Shown here piece by piece: positions 8,059 through 17,035 of a stretch of 64,000 nt of DNA. The number at the start of each line of letters is the position of its first letter. Positions within the stretch are counted from its first letter, which is position 1. A program made the translations under genes and the position numbers. The stretch is from Mesorhizobium qingshengii (lineage in GTDB: Bacteria > Pseudomonadota > Alphaproteobacteria > Rhizobiales > Rhizobiaceae). Below the pieces are notes generated by a model that did no database searches, was not told the DNA's origin, and worked only from the letters and a program-made list of their open reading frames with translations. The stretch spans positions 62,001-126,000 of the forward strand of contig NZ_JAPFQA010000006.1 of NCBI RefSeq assembly GCF_027563465.1, read 5' to 3'.

Positions 8059-9552
8059 TCAGGCGGCGGCAGGCCTGCGTCCGGCCGCGGTGGCCAGTTC
8101 GCGGATGCCGGGCTCGATGTGCTGCAGCGCGATCGACGAGATGCCCAAGCGCATGAAGCGCGAAGGCTTTTCGGTGCGGTCGAAGAAGCGGTCGCCCGGC
8201 TCGATGATGACGCTGCGCGAGGCCGCTGCCTCGGCCAGCCCGCGCGCATCGGTGCCGCGCGGCCCCTCGAGCCACAGCGACGTGCCGCCGGCCGAATCGG
8301 TCGAGCGCCATTCCGGCAGGAAGGCGGAAATCGCATGAACCAGGCGCTTGCGCCGCTCGTCGAAGGCGCTCGACAAACGCCGCACAAGCGCCTCGTGATG
8401 GCCGAGCGACAGGAAGAGTGCCACGGCGCGCTGGTTGTTGGCTGGCGGATGGCGCAGCATGAAGCGGCGCAGGGCCCTGAGCTCGGAGATTAGTCCAGCG
8501 GAAGCGACGATGTAGCCAAGCCGCAGCCCCGGAGCCAGCGTCTTCGACATCGAGCCGACATAGACGACGCGGCCGGAGCGGTCGAGGCTCTTCAGCGCCT
8601 GCTGCGGCGCTTCGTCGAGCAGCTGGCTGTCATAGCCGTCCTCGATGATGATCTGGTTGTGGCGGTTGGCACGTGCCAGGAGATCCTGCCGCCGTTCCGC
8701 CGACAGCGGCACCATGGTCGGGCAATGATGGCTGGGCGTGACGAAGACGAAACCGGAATCGTTGGGAATAGAAGCGGTTACGATGCCGGACTGGTCGACC
8801 GGCACCGGCTGGATGTCGGCGCCCGCAAGCCGGAAGATCGAGCGCGCGTCGGGGTAGCCGGGGTCCTCCATCGCCACCTTGGAGCCCTTGGTCATCAGCA
8901 GCGTCGCCAGCATGTAGAGCGCGTTCTGGGCGCCCAGCGTGACGATGATCTCGTCGGGATTGGCGAAAATGCCGCGCCGGGGCAAGAGCCGCGCCTGGAT
9001 CTGCTCGATCAGCAGCGGATCGTCGCGATCGACCATGTCGGACGCCCAGTTGCGGATCTCGAGCACCGCGAGCGCCATGCGGTTGCACTCGCGCCACTCG
9101 GCGGTCGGGAACAGCGCCGGATCGAACTGGCCGTAGACGAAGGGGTAGGACGACTTGATCCAGTTCTCGTGCTTGGCCGGCGGCGGCATGTCGCTGGCGG
9201 CGATCTGTCGGCGTGCCTTCCAGTCGATCTCGTTGGCCTGGTCGGGCGCCTTCTGATGCGGCTTGGCTGGTGTCGCCAGCACGTCGGGATTGACGAAATG
9301 GCCACGCCGCTCGCGCGCCACCAGGAATCCCTGGTCGACGAGCTGCTGGAAGGCCAGCACGACGGTTCCGCGCGCCACGCCGAGTTTCTCGGCGAGGATC
9401 CGGCAAGAGGGAAGCGGCATCGAAGCGGCGATCTGGCGATCGAGAATGGCTGCAACGATGGCCTGGCGAATCTGCGCCTGCAGGGTCTGGCCGGATTCAG
9501 CCGAAATCCGGAACAGGCCGGACCATATCGCCGTGTCGTTTCGCTGTGGCAT
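8059..9552 (-). CDS. MocR-type regulator (GntR HTH fused to PLP aminotransferase domain)
   Basis: A 497-residue MocR/GabR-family transcription regulator. Residues about 12-85 form a GntR winged helix (QIRQAIVAAILDRQIAASMPLPS, then LGVARGTVVLAFQQLVDQGF); from about 120 on it is a class I aminotransferase fold. The PLP-binding lysine is Lys337 in YVGSMSKTLAPGLRLGY, and PGYPDAR and EDGYDSQ are also typical. Such proteins sense an amine or amino compound through PLP. Its neighbour on the same strand is the MttB-family methyltransferase, a plausible target. ATG 9552 has GAGGAA about 8 bases upstream; the frame continues to 9636 without family similarity. Confidence 0.9.
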   Translation of the reverse strand: MPQRNDTAIWSGLFRISAESGQTLQAQIRQAIVAAILDRQIAASMPLPSCRILAEKLGVARGTVVLAFQQLVDQGFLVARERRGHFVNPDVLATPAKPHQKAPDQANEIDWKARRQIAASDMPPPAKHENWIKSSYPFVYGQFDPALFPTAEWRECNRMALAVLEIRNWASDMVDRDDPLLIEQIQARLLPRRGIFANPDEIIVTLGAQNALYMLATLLMTKGSKVAMEDPGYPDARSIFRLAGADIQPVPVDQSGIVTASIPNDSGFVFVTPSHHCPTMVPLSAERRQDLLARANRHNQIIIEDGYDSQLLDEAPQQALKSLDRSGRVVYVGSMSKTLAPGLRLGYIVASAGLISELRALRRFMLRHPPANNQRAVALFLSLGHHEALVRRLSSAFDERRKRLVHAISAFLPEWRSTDSAGGTSLWLEGPRGTDARGLAEAAASRSVIIEPGDRFFDRTEKPSRFMRLGISSIALQHIEPGIRELATAAGRRPAAA

Positions 9553-9697
9553 GAAAGATGTTCCTCGATGGCCAGCTTTTTTCGCTTGGCTGGACCAGTC
9601 GAATGTAACGGTGGCACAAGGTGTTGCGCCAATCAATTTTTCTGATCGTTGAGATTTATGCCAGTGATCCTTCGGCCGAAATCCAGCCTCGCATGTT

Positions 9698-9727
9698 GCA
9701 CTGCATCATCGCCGCATGATGCAGTGC
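9698..9727. promoter_or_regulatory. 30-base perfect inverted repeat in the MocR/pgi divergent region
   Basis: Arms GCACTGCATCAT (9698-9709) and ATGATGCAGTGC (9716-9727) are exact reverse complements, around the 6-base loop CGCCGC. The element lies 145 bases upstream of the MocR-type start and 117 bases upstream of pgi. Between divergent genes a terminator is unlikely, so it is listed as a possible operator; no regulator can be named. Confidence 0.45.
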
Positions 9728-9844
9728 GTCATCGCTGCGTATTGAACCGGATGGAATTCGGCTCAATAGTTTTGGCGCGACGACACGCGCCGGAAACATC
9801 CGGTCTGATATGGTGCGTCGAAAACGTCAGGAGTCCCCCCGCCA

Positions 9845-11488
9845 GTGGATCAGTCAGCCTTTCAAAAACAGCTTGCCGCGTTGCGAGATCATCGCGCCGC
9901 CGCAGCTGCCAGCATGCGCCAGGCCTTCGCCGCTGATCCGCGGCGGTTCGAGAAATTCTCCGCCACCGACGGCGACCTTCTGCTCGACTGGTCGAAATGC
10001 GCTGTCGACGCGGTGACCATGGACTTGCTGGAAAAGCTTGCCAAGGCCGCCGATCTCGAAGGCCGCCGCGCCGCGATGTTCGCCGGCAAGAAGATCAACC
10101 TGACCGAGGATCGTGCCGTGCTGCACACGGCGCTGCGCAACCTGACCGGCAAGGGCGTCACGGTCGATGGCCAGGATGTCAAGGCGGACGTCATCGCCGT
10201 ACTCGACGCGATGGGCGCCTTTGCCGATGCCGTGCGTTCCGGCAAGGCGGTCGGCGCCACCGGCAGGAAGATCACCGACATCGTCAACATCGGTATCGGC
10301 GGTTCCGATCTCGGTCCGGCCATGGCGACGCTGGCGCTGGCGCCCTATCATGACGGGCCGCGCGCCCATTACGTCTCCAACATCGATGGCGCCCATATCC
10401 ACGACACGCTGAAGGGCCTTTCCGCCGAAACCACGCTTTTCATCATCGCATCCAAGACCTTTACCACCGTCGAGACGATGACCAATGCCGAGACGGCGCG
10501 CAAATGGGTGCAGGAAGCACTCGGCAAGGATGCGGTGGGCAAGCATTTTGCCGCCGTCTCGACCGCGCTCGACCTGGTGGCGAAGTTCGGCATCGCCGCC
10601 GACCGCGTCTTCGGCTTCTGGGACTGGGTTGGTGGCCGCTATTCGGTCTGGGGCGCGATCGGCCTGCCGGTGATGATCGCTGTCGGCCCGAGAAATTTTC
10701 GCGCCTTCCTGGATGGCGCGCACGAGATGGACGAGCATTTCCGCACCGCGCCCATCCAGGAGAACCTGCCGGCGCTTCTGGGGCTGGTCGGCTGGTGGCA
10801 TCGCGTGATCTGCGGATATCAGGCTCGCGCTGTCATCCCTTACGACCAGCGCCTGTCCAGGCTGCCGGCCTATCTGCAGCAGCTCGACATGGAATCGAAC
10901 GGCAAGAGCGTCACCCTCGAAGGCGCGGCGGCTACGACGCCGACCGGGCCGCTGGTCTGGGGCGAGCCCGGCACCAACGGCCAGCACGCCTTCTTCCAGC
11001 TGCTGCACCAGGGCACCGATTTCATCCCGGTCGAGTTCCTTGCCGCGGCCGTCGGCCACGAGCCGGAGCTCAAGCACCAGCACGATCTGCTGCTCGCCAA
11101 CTGCCTGGCGCAGTCGGAAGCGTTGATGAAGGGCCGCACGCTGGAGGAGGCGCGCGCCCAGATGTTGGCCAAGGGCATGAAGCCCGCCGAGGTCGACAAG
11201 ATCGCCCCGCACCGCGTCTTCTCCGGCAACCGGCCCTCGATGACCATCCTCTACCGGAAACTCGACCCGCGCACCTTCGGCCGGCTGATCGCGCTCTACG
11301 AACACCGCGTCTTCGTCGAGGGAACGCTCTTCAACATCAACTCCTTCGACCAGTGGGGCGTCGAGCTCGGCAAGGAACTGGCCACTGGCCTTTTGCCTGT
11401 CGTGGAGGGCAAGGAAAGTGCCGCAAAGCGGGATGCCTCGACCGCTGGTCTGGTGGAATACATCCACCATTTGCGTGGGTCGGAGTGA
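9845..11488 (+). CDS. pgi: Glucose-6-phosphate isomerase
   Basis: A 547-residue phosphoglucose isomerase, interconverting glucose 6-phosphate and fructose 6-phosphate in the cytosol. Both family signatures are visible: [16 protein letters not shown] and [18 protein letters not shown]. Further matches are [17 protein letters not shown] and [11 protein letters not shown] in the phosphate-binding region, and [14 protein letters not shown] with the catalytic histidine region. Length agrees with the family (about 540-550). The start is a GTG with AGGAG about 11 bases upstream. The stop codon overlaps the GTG of the HAD phosphatase gene, so the two are probably co-transcribed. Confidence 0.97.
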   Translation: MDQSAFQKQLAALRDHRAAAAASMRQAFAADPRRFEKFSATDGDLLLDWSKCAVDAVTMDLLEKLAKAADLEGRRAAMFAGKKINLTEDRAVLHTALRNLTGKGVTVDGQDVKADVIAVLDAMGAFADAVRSGKAVGATGRKITDIVNIGIGGSDLGPAMATLALAPYHDGPRAHYVSNIDGAHIHDTLKGLSAETTLFIIASKTFTTVETMTNAETARKWVQEALGKDAVGKHFAAVSTALDLVAKFGIAADRVFGFWDWVGGRYSVWGAIGLPVMIAVGPRNFRAFLDGAHEMDEHFRTAPIQENLPALLGLVGWWHRVICGYQARAVIPYDQRLSRLPAYLQQLDMESNGKSVTLEGAAATTPTGPLVWGEPGTNGQHAFFQLLHQGTDFIPVEFLAAAVGHEPELKHQHDLLLANCLAQSEALMKGRTLEEARAQMLAKGMKPAEVDKIAPHRVFSGNRPSMTILYRKLDPRTFGRLIALYEHRVFVEGTLFNINSFDQWGVELGKELATGLLPVVEGKESAAKRDASTAGLVEYIHHLRGSE

Positions 11489-12225
11489 CGCGCTTGGCAG
11501 ACATCAAGGGAATCAAGGGAATATTGTTCGACAAGGACGGGACGCTTGTCGATTTCAACGCGACCTGGCTTGGCGTTGCCGACTTCATGGCCATGGACGC
11601 GTCCGAGGGCGATCGCTGGAAAGCCGACAGGCTGCTCGCCGCGGCCGGATTTGATTTCGCCACCAGGCGCTTCAAGCCTGACTCCATCTTTGCCTCCGGC
11701 ACCAATCTCGACGTTGTCGAATTGTGGTTCCCGCGGTTGTCCAACGAAGACCAGATGCTGGCCGTCGCCCGCTTCAACGAGATCACCTCGGTGCAGGGCT
11801 CGGCGATGGCGGTGGCACTGCCTGGCATCGTCGAGACGCTCAGCGTCCTGCACAGGAAGTCCTACCGGCTTGGTGTGGCGACCAACGATTCGACCAGCGG
11901 CGCGGAAAGGACGCTGGTCACGCTCGGCGTCGCCCAACTGTTCGACGCGGCCTATGGCTACGACGCTGTCGCCAATCCCAAACCGGCGCCTGATACGATC
12001 CTGGCTTTCTGCGATCTCACCGGCCTGCAGCCGTCGGCGATCGCCATGGTTGGCGACAACCGCCACGATCTCGAAATGGCGCGGGCCGGCGGCTGCGGCC
12101 TGGCGGTCGGCGTGCTCTCGGGCACCGGCACCCGTGAATCGCTGGCCAGCATTGCCGACGTCGTCCTCGATTCCGTCGCCGATCTGCCGGATTTCCTTTC
12201 CGCGCGGGTCAAGGAGACGATCTGA
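11485..12225 (+). CDS. HAD-family hydrolase (phosphoglycolate phosphatase-like)
   Basis: A HAD-superfamily phosphatase of about 246 residues. Motif I is FDKDGTLVD (Asp16 and Asp18 counted from the GTG), motif II is around VATNDSTS, motif III includes the lysine in NPKPAPDT and motif IV is [16 protein letters not shown]. This arrangement with a helical cap is typical of Gph-like small-phosphate phosphatases; the substrate cannot be read from the sequence. The GTG at 11485 overlaps the pgi stop. An in-frame TTG at 11494 has the better-spaced GGAG (11482-11485), so the true start may be nine bases later. The 3' end overlaps the convergent methyltransferase gene by 17 bases. Confidence 0.85.
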   Translation: MTRLADIKGIKGILFDKDGTLVDFNATWLGVADFMAMDASEGDRWKADRLLAAAGFDFATRRFKPDSIFASGTNLDVVELWFPRLSNEDQMLAVARFNEITSVQGSAMAVALPGIVETLSVLHRKSYRLGVATNDSTSGAERTLVTLGVAQLFDAAYGYDAVANPKPAPDTILAFCDLTGLQPSAIAMVGDNRHDLEMARAGGCGLAVGVLSGTGTRESLASIADVVLDSVADLPDFLSARVKETI

Positions 12226-12958
12226 TACCGGCAGCACTGGCGGGGACCAAATCCGCCTCGAAACGAAAGACGCCGCTCGGCTCCAGCGCTGTGCCTTTCG
12301 TCTGGCCGAAATCCGGCACCTCGTATTCGGCAAGCCGCCGCAGCCGCGATCGTGGCAGGTAGGCCCGACCCGGGTCGCCGACCAGGACTTCGATGCCGGC
12401 GGCGAGGCAGCGGTTGAAGAAGGGAATGACCCGCCAGGCGACGTCCTGCCCGTAGAACACATCGCCGGCGAGCACCAGGTCGATCGCGGGTGGCGAACCC
12501 GTGGTGATATCCTTGCCGATCACCGTTATGGCGACGCCGTTGGCTGCTGCATTGAGGCCGAGCGCGGCGACACCGTTGCGGTCGATCTCGGCGGCGATCA
12601 CTTCGCGCGCCCCGGCTTTCGCGGCGGCAATGCCGACAATGCCGGAGCCGGCTCCGAGGTCGAGCACGCGGCGCCCGGCCACGGTCGTCGGACGGTCGAG
12701 GACATAGCGCGCGAGCACGGTGCCACCGGCCCACGCATAGGCCCAGTAGGGCGGTTGTGGCTCCGGCGAATCTTCCTCGCCGCTCTCGTCCTCGGGCTCG
12801 ACGAGCCGCCTCAATCCGCTGCCGGGATGAGCCGTGTAGAACTGGATCTCGGGAAGCGCAGGTACCGGAACAAGGCGCATGTTCGCCTTGATGAACATCG
12901 CCGGGTCGAGGCGCGAGCGCCGATCCGGCGCATCGTCGGTGGCGAGCTTGTCACCCAA
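12209..12958 (-). CDS. Class I SAM-dependent methyltransferase (ETFB-lysine/L11-type)
   Basis: A Rossmann-fold SAM-dependent methyltransferase. Motif I is VLDLGAGSGIVGIAAAKAG, preceded by PPYWAYAWAGGTVLARYVLD, a pattern seen in the ETFB-lysine/nicotinamide N-methyltransferase-like family; DLVLAGDVFYGQ is the motif IV region. The target is probably a protein lysine, but that is inference. Start: family-like sequence DPAMFIKANMRL spans the ATG at 12898, so the TTG at 12958 (8 bases after the acyl-CoA synthetase stop, with AGGCAGGA just ahead) is preferred; using ATG 12898 would give 229 residues. It is probably coupled to the upstream synthetase gene. Confidence 0.75.
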   Translation of the reverse strand: MGDKLATDDAPDRRSRLDPAMFIKANMRLVPVPALPEIQFYTAHPGSGLRRLVEPEDESGEEDSPEPQPPYWAYAWAGGTVLARYVLDRPTTVAGRRVLDLGAGSGIVGIAAAKAGAREVIAAEIDRNGVAALGLNAAANGVAITVIGKDITTGSPPAIDLVLAGDVFYGQDVAWRVIPFFNRCLAAGIEVLVGDPGRAYLPRSRLRRLAEYEVPDFGQTKGTALEPSGVFRFEADLVPASAAGIRSSP

Positions 12959-12966
12959 GATCCTGC

Positions 12967-14940
12967 CTATTCCCGCAGCGCCCGCCGCAGGATCTTGCCG
13001 ACCGGCGTCTTCGGCAGCTCGGTCCTGAATTCGATGTATTTGGGCCGCTTGTAGCCGGTCAGGTTCTCGCGGCAATAGGCGGTCAGCGCCTCGGCGGTCA
13101 GCGCCGGATCCTTCTTGACCACGAACAGCTTCGGCACTTCGCCCGAATGCTCGTCCGGCACGCCGACCGCCGCGACTTCGAGCACGCCCGGATGCTGGGC
13201 GACGACTTCCTCGAGTTCGTTCGGATAGACATTGAAGCCCGAGACGAGGATCATGTCCTTCTTGCGGTCGACGATCTTGGTGTAGCCGCGCTCGTCCATG
13301 AAGCCCATGTCGCCGGATTTGAAATAGCCGTCCTTGGTCATCACCTTGGCGGTCTCGTCCGGCCGGTTCCAGTACCCCGCCATCACTTGCGGTCCCCTGA
13401 TGCAGATCTCGCCGACCTCGCCGAGCGGCAGGTTGTTGCCGTCATCGTCGCGAATGGCGATCTCCGTCGAGGGCAGCGGCAGGCCGATCGTGCCGGTGAA
13501 ATCGCTGGCGCTGAACTTGTTGGCGGTGGCCACCGGCGAAGTTTCCGAGAGGCCATAGCCTTCGGTGACCGGACAGCCGGTCAGCGACTTCCAGCGTTCG
13601 GCAACGCCCTTCTGCACCGCCATGCCGCCACCCAGCGTCAGGATCAGCGGCTTGAAGTCGAGCTTGCGGAAATCCTCGTTGTTGAGCAGCGCGTTGAACA
13701 GCGTGTTGAGACCCGGAAAGATGTGGACCGGATATTTTGCCAGTTCCTTGACGAAACCCGGGATGTCGCGCGGATTGGGAATGAGCACGTTGCGGGCGCC
13801 TTGCTGCATGCCCATCAGCGCGTTCACCGTCAGCGCGAAGATATGATAGAGCGGCAGCGCGCAGATGAAGTTCGGATGCGCCGGCTTCGGCTTGTTGGTG
13901 TAGGCGTCTTCCAGCCACAGCGCGTTCTGAACGACATTGGCCAGCACGTTGCTGTGCAGCAGCACCGCGCCCTTCGAAATCCCCGTGGTGCCGCCGGTAT
14001 ATTGCAGGAAGGCGACATCGTCGGCCGCCACCGTGGCTGGCGTGAAACGCAAGCCGGCACCGGCCTTCACGGCCGCGTTGAACTTGACATGGCCGGGCAG
14101 CGACCATGCCGGCACCATCTTCTTCACGCGGCGCACGACAAGATTGACGATGGTCCCCTTCAGGGCGCCAAGCATGTCGCCCATCGCAGCGACGACGACA
14201 TGCTTGACCGCGGTCCTGGCGACCACGGCCTGCAAGGTGCTGGCGAAGTTCTCCAGGATGACGATGGCCTGCGCGCCCGAATCCTTGAGCTGATGTTCGA
14301 GTTCGCGCGGTGTGTAGAGCGGGTTGACGTTCACCACGGCGTATCCCGCGCGCAGGATGGCCATCATCGCCACCGGATATTGCAGCACGTTCGGCATCAT
14401 CAGGGCGACGCGCGCGCCTTTCTGCAACCCTTTCGACTGCAGATAGGCGCCGAAGGCCGCCGACAGCCGCTCGATCTCGGCGTAGCTGATGGACTTGTCC
14501 ATGCAGGTGAAAGCGGGCTGCGCGGAAAACTGCTTGCAGGTGGCGACCAGGAAGTCACCGATGGAGCTGTAGGGCAGGACGCCGATTTCGGCCGGCATGT
14601 TCTTCGGATAGCTCTTGAGCCATGGCTTTTCCGGCAGCCCGGCGGCGAGCGCGGTCAGCGCCTTCGGCAGTCGCTTGGCGGCAGTTGCGACGGGCTTCGC
14701 GGCCGGCGCGGCTTTCGAAGCTCCAGTCTTCGCCGGAGCCGCCTTTGGCGACGCGGTCTTTGTCGGGGTGGCCTTGGCTGCCGCTTTTGCCGGCGACGAT
14801 TTCGTTGCTGGCTTCGCTTTTGCCTTCGCGGTCGCTGCTTTGGTGGCGGGCGCTCCCTGCCGGTCAGGGCTGGCGGCCGGTCCCGAGGCCGCCTTGGCCG
14901 GTGCCTTCGCCGGCGCTGCCTTCTTTGCTGTCTTTGCCAC
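12967..14940 (-). CDS. Long-chain acyl-CoA synthetase with Lys/Ala/Pro-rich N-terminal extension
   Basis: A 657-residue AMP-forming acyl-CoA synthetase (FadD-like), activating a fatty acid to its CoA thioester. The ATP/AMP motif is YTGGTTGISKGAVLLHSN, followed by GYGLSETSP, the hinge region DRKKDMILVSGFNVYPNE and a C-terminal catalytic lysine in TPVGKILRRALRE. What is odd is the first 90 or so residues: almost only Ala, Lys, Pro and Thr in AK/AP-type repeats (for example AKKAAPAKAPAKAA), like bacterial histone-H1-like tails; FadD proteins normally start where LPEKPWLKSYP appears here, giving about 560 residues. The tail is in frame with no good internal start, so it is probably translated. 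Confidence 0.88.
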   Translation of the reverse strand: MAKTAKKAAPAKAPAKAASGPAASPDRQGAPATKAATAKAKAKPATKSSPAKAAAKATPTKTASPKAAPAKTGASKAAPAAKPVATAAKRLPKALTALAAGLPEKPWLKSYPKNMPAEIGVLPYSSIGDFLVATCKQFSAQPAFTCMDKSISYAEIERLSAAFGAYLQSKGLQKGARVALMMPNVLQYPVAMMAILRAGYAVVNVNPLYTPRELEHQLKDSGAQAIVILENFASTLQAVVARTAVKHVVVAAMGDMLGALKGTIVNLVVRRVKKMVPAWSLPGHVKFNAAVKAGAGLRFTPATVAADDVAFLQYTGGTTGISKGAVLLHSNVLANVVQNALWLEDAYTNKPKPAHPNFICALPLYHIFALTVNALMGMQQGARNVLIPNPRDIPGFVKELAKYPVHIFPGLNTLFNALLNNEDFRKLDFKPLILTLGGGMAVQKGVAERWKSLTGCPVTEGYGLSETSPVATANKFSASDFTGTIGLPLPSTEIAIRDDDGNNLPLGEVGEICIRGPQVMAGYWNRPDETAKVMTKDGYFKSGDMGFMDERGYTKIVDRKKDMILVSGFNVYPNELEEVVAQHPGVLEVAAVGVPDEHSGEVPKLFVVKKDPALTAEALTAYCRENLTGYKRPKYIEFRTELPKTPVGKILRRALRE

Positions 14941-15393
14941 CCGTTCCTCCCTGGATCGTTCTCGTTCGTCCGCGCCGCGCTCGCCCCTGAATTGACAGGG
15001 ACATCCTCCGCTGCTGCCGGTATGTCATCTATGTATTGCCTCTATTGGCGGCCGTGCAAGTCTTGCCCCTGCGGCAGGACGGGAAAGATTTGCCGCCGAA
15101 AATCTTTCCCGCCGCCGACACTTCGAACCGGTCTCTTCCCGTATTCGCGGCCGGGCGAAGGCGCGCGCGCCTCTAATATCGCCGGATTGGCGATCAATAA
15201 AAAAATGCGGTCGTTAATAATAGCGTGAATGGAAAAAACTGCTAATTTTTTCTGCCGTTTGGCAAAATCGCGGATTTTTTTCCCGCTTCCCGCGGGGTAA
15301 GCAAACGGGGTGTTCCAAAGCCGGAAAAACGGTGCTTATATGCGCGCTTCGCGAGCCTGATAGAGGGCTTGGAAGAACATCAGGGAGTGCTCA
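14941..15393. other. Divergent intergenic region with stem-loop, no gene
   Basis: The 453 bases between the acyl-CoA synthetase and the dipeptide-type importer hold no convincing gene. There is an 11-bp perfect stem-loop at 15081-15110 (GGGAAAGATTT pairing with AAATCTTTCCC around an 8-base loop), which has no T-tract in either direction. Bases 15180-15300 are AT-rich compared with the surroundings and probably contain the importer promoter, although no exact -35/-10 pair can be assigned with confidence. Confidence 0.5.
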
Positions 15394-16992
15394 ATGAAAA
15401 AGAAACTCGCTTTTGCGGCCGCGTTGCTGGCCGCGAGCGTCCTGGGCGGCATGGCCAATGCAAAGACGCTTGTCTATTGCTCGGAAGCGTCGCCGGCCAA
15501 TTTTGATCCAGGTACGACGACCGGCGGCAACGACTTCGATGCCTCGTCGCGTACCGTCTATTCGCGCCTGGTCGAATTCAAGCATGGCGGCACCGAGGTC
15601 GAGCCCGGCCTCGCCGACAAGTGGGAAATCTCCGACGACGGCCTGGTCTATACCTTCCACCTGCATCCGGGCGTGAAGTTCCAGACCACCGATTTTTTCA
15701 AGCCGACCCGCGACCTCAATGCGGACGACGTGGTCTTCTCTTTCGATCGCCAATTCAACAAGGCGAATCCCTGGAACGGTGACAAGTATCTGCCCAACCT
15801 GACCTGGGACTACTACACCGGCATGGACATGCCGAAATACGTCGCCAAGTGGGAAAAGGTCGACGACCTGACCGTCAAGCTGACGCTGACCGAGCCGAAT
15901 GCACCGATGCTGGCCAATCTCGGCATGGACTTCGCCTCGATCGTGTCGAAGGAATATGCCGACCAGCTGGAGAAGTCCGGCAAGATGGCCGATTTCTCCA
16001 CCAAGCCGATCGGCACCGGTCCGTTCCAGTTCGTTGACTACCAGCTGGATTCGGTCATCCGCTATGCGGCCAACCCGGACTATTTCAAGGGCAAGGAGAA
16101 GATCGACGATCTCGTCTTCGCCATCACCCCTGACGCGACCGCCCGCATCCAGAAGGTGCTCGCCGGCGAATGCGACATCGCGCCCTATCCGAATCCTGCC
16201 GACATCGGCACGATCAAGGCCAACCAGGACGTGACCCTGATGGATCAGGCCGGCCTGAACATCGGCTACATGAGCTACAACACCACCATCCCGCCGCTCG
16301 ACAAGCCCGAGGTGCGCCATGCGCTCAACCAGGCGATCGATCGGGAATCGCTGATCAAGTCGCTGTTCCAGGATGCCGGCGCCACGCCGGCCGAAAACCT
16401 GATCCCGCCGACCATGTGGTCGTGGAACAAGGATGTGAAGTCCGACGCCTATGATCCGGAAGCCGCCAAGAAGGTGCTGGCCGCTGCCGGGCTCACGGAA
16501 ATCCAGCTCTGGGCTTCTGATCGCGTTCGTCCTTACAACCCGAACTTCCAGCGTGCCGCCGAACTGATCCAGGCCGACTGGGCCAAGGTCGGCGTCAAGG
16601 CCGAGATCGTCAACTACGAGTGGACCAAGTATCGCTCGGAGGGCAAGAAGAAGGATCGTCCAGGCGCCTTCCAGATCGGCTGGACCGGCGACAATGGCGA
16701 TCCGGACAACTTCTTCGCCACGCTGTTCGCCTGCTCCGCGATCGGCGTCTCGAACTACTCGAGCTGGTGCGACAAGGACTTCGAGGACCTGATCCAGAAG
16801 GCCAAGAAGACCAGCGACCAGGCTGAACGCACCAAGCTTTACGAACAGGCGCAGGTGGTCTTCCAGAAGCAGGCTCCGGCCTTCCTGCTGGCGCATAGCC
16901 AAGTCTACGCGGTCGTTCGCAAGAATGTCAGCGGTTTCATGATGGACCCGCTCGGCATTCACCGCTTCGACGGCGTCGACAAAGCCGAATAA
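15394..16992 (+). CDS. Dipeptide-type ABC transporter, periplasmic binding protein (DppA-like)
   Basis: A 532-residue SBP_bac_5 family periplasmic protein. Residues 1-23 are a Sec signal peptide (MKKK, hydrophobic core, cleavage after AMANA-like GGMANA). The mature part starts KTLVYCSEASPANFDPGTTTG and has ADDVVFSFDRQFN, IGTGPFQFVDYQLD and IGWTGDNGDPDNFF, all typical of DppA/OppA-type proteins; the closest feel is DppA for di- and tripeptides or haem. AGGGAG lies 8 bases ahead of the ATG. It is the first gene of a five-gene operon (binding protein, two permeases, two ATPases) and is separated from the next gene by a strong hairpin. Confidence 0.92.
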   Translation: MKKKLAFAAALLAASVLGGMANAKTLVYCSEASPANFDPGTTTGGNDFDASSRTVYSRLVEFKHGGTEVEPGLADKWEISDDGLVYTFHLHPGVKFQTTDFFKPTRDLNADDVVFSFDRQFNKANPWNGDKYLPNLTWDYYTGMDMPKYVAKWEKVDDLTVKLTLTEPNAPMLANLGMDFASIVSKEYADQLEKSGKMADFSTKPIGTGPFQFVDYQLDSVIRYAANPDYFKGKEKIDDLVFAITPDATARIQKVLAGECDIAPYPNPADIGTIKANQDVTLMDQAGLNIGYMSYNTTIPPLDKPEVRHALNQAIDRESLIKSLFQDAGATPAENLIPPTMWSWNKDVKSDAYDPEAAKKVLAAAGLTEIQLWASDRVRPYNPNFQRAAELIQADWAKVGVKAEIVNYEWTKYRSEGKKKDRPGAFQIGWTGDNGDPDNFFATLFACSAIGVSNYSSWCDKDFEDLIQKAKKTSDQAERTKLYEQAQVVFQKQAPAFLLAHSQVYAVVRKNVSGFMMDPLGIHRFDGVDKAE

Positions 16993-17002
16993 GATATTGA
17001 GT

Positions 17003-17028
17003 GGGGCGGCGCTCTAGAGCGCCGCCCC
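17003..17028. repeat. 26-base perfect palindrome between binding-protein and permease genes
   Basis: A perfect GC-rich palindrome (half-site GGGGCGGCGCTCT, centred at 17015/17016) lies 10 bases after the dppA-like stop and only 7 bases before the ATG of the permease gene. Hairpins here usually stabilise the upstream mRNA or cause partial termination so that the binding protein is made in excess; this one may also limit ribosome access to the permease start. Confidence 0.7.
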
Positions 17029-17035
17029 CTTCGCC

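Noticed and set aside
12967..14940. Acyl-CoA synthetase as the missing 2-aminobenzoate-CoA ligase
   Set aside because: Its motifs and length fit long-chain FadD-type enzymes, it is 12 kb from the operon and it has no candidate MarR operator.
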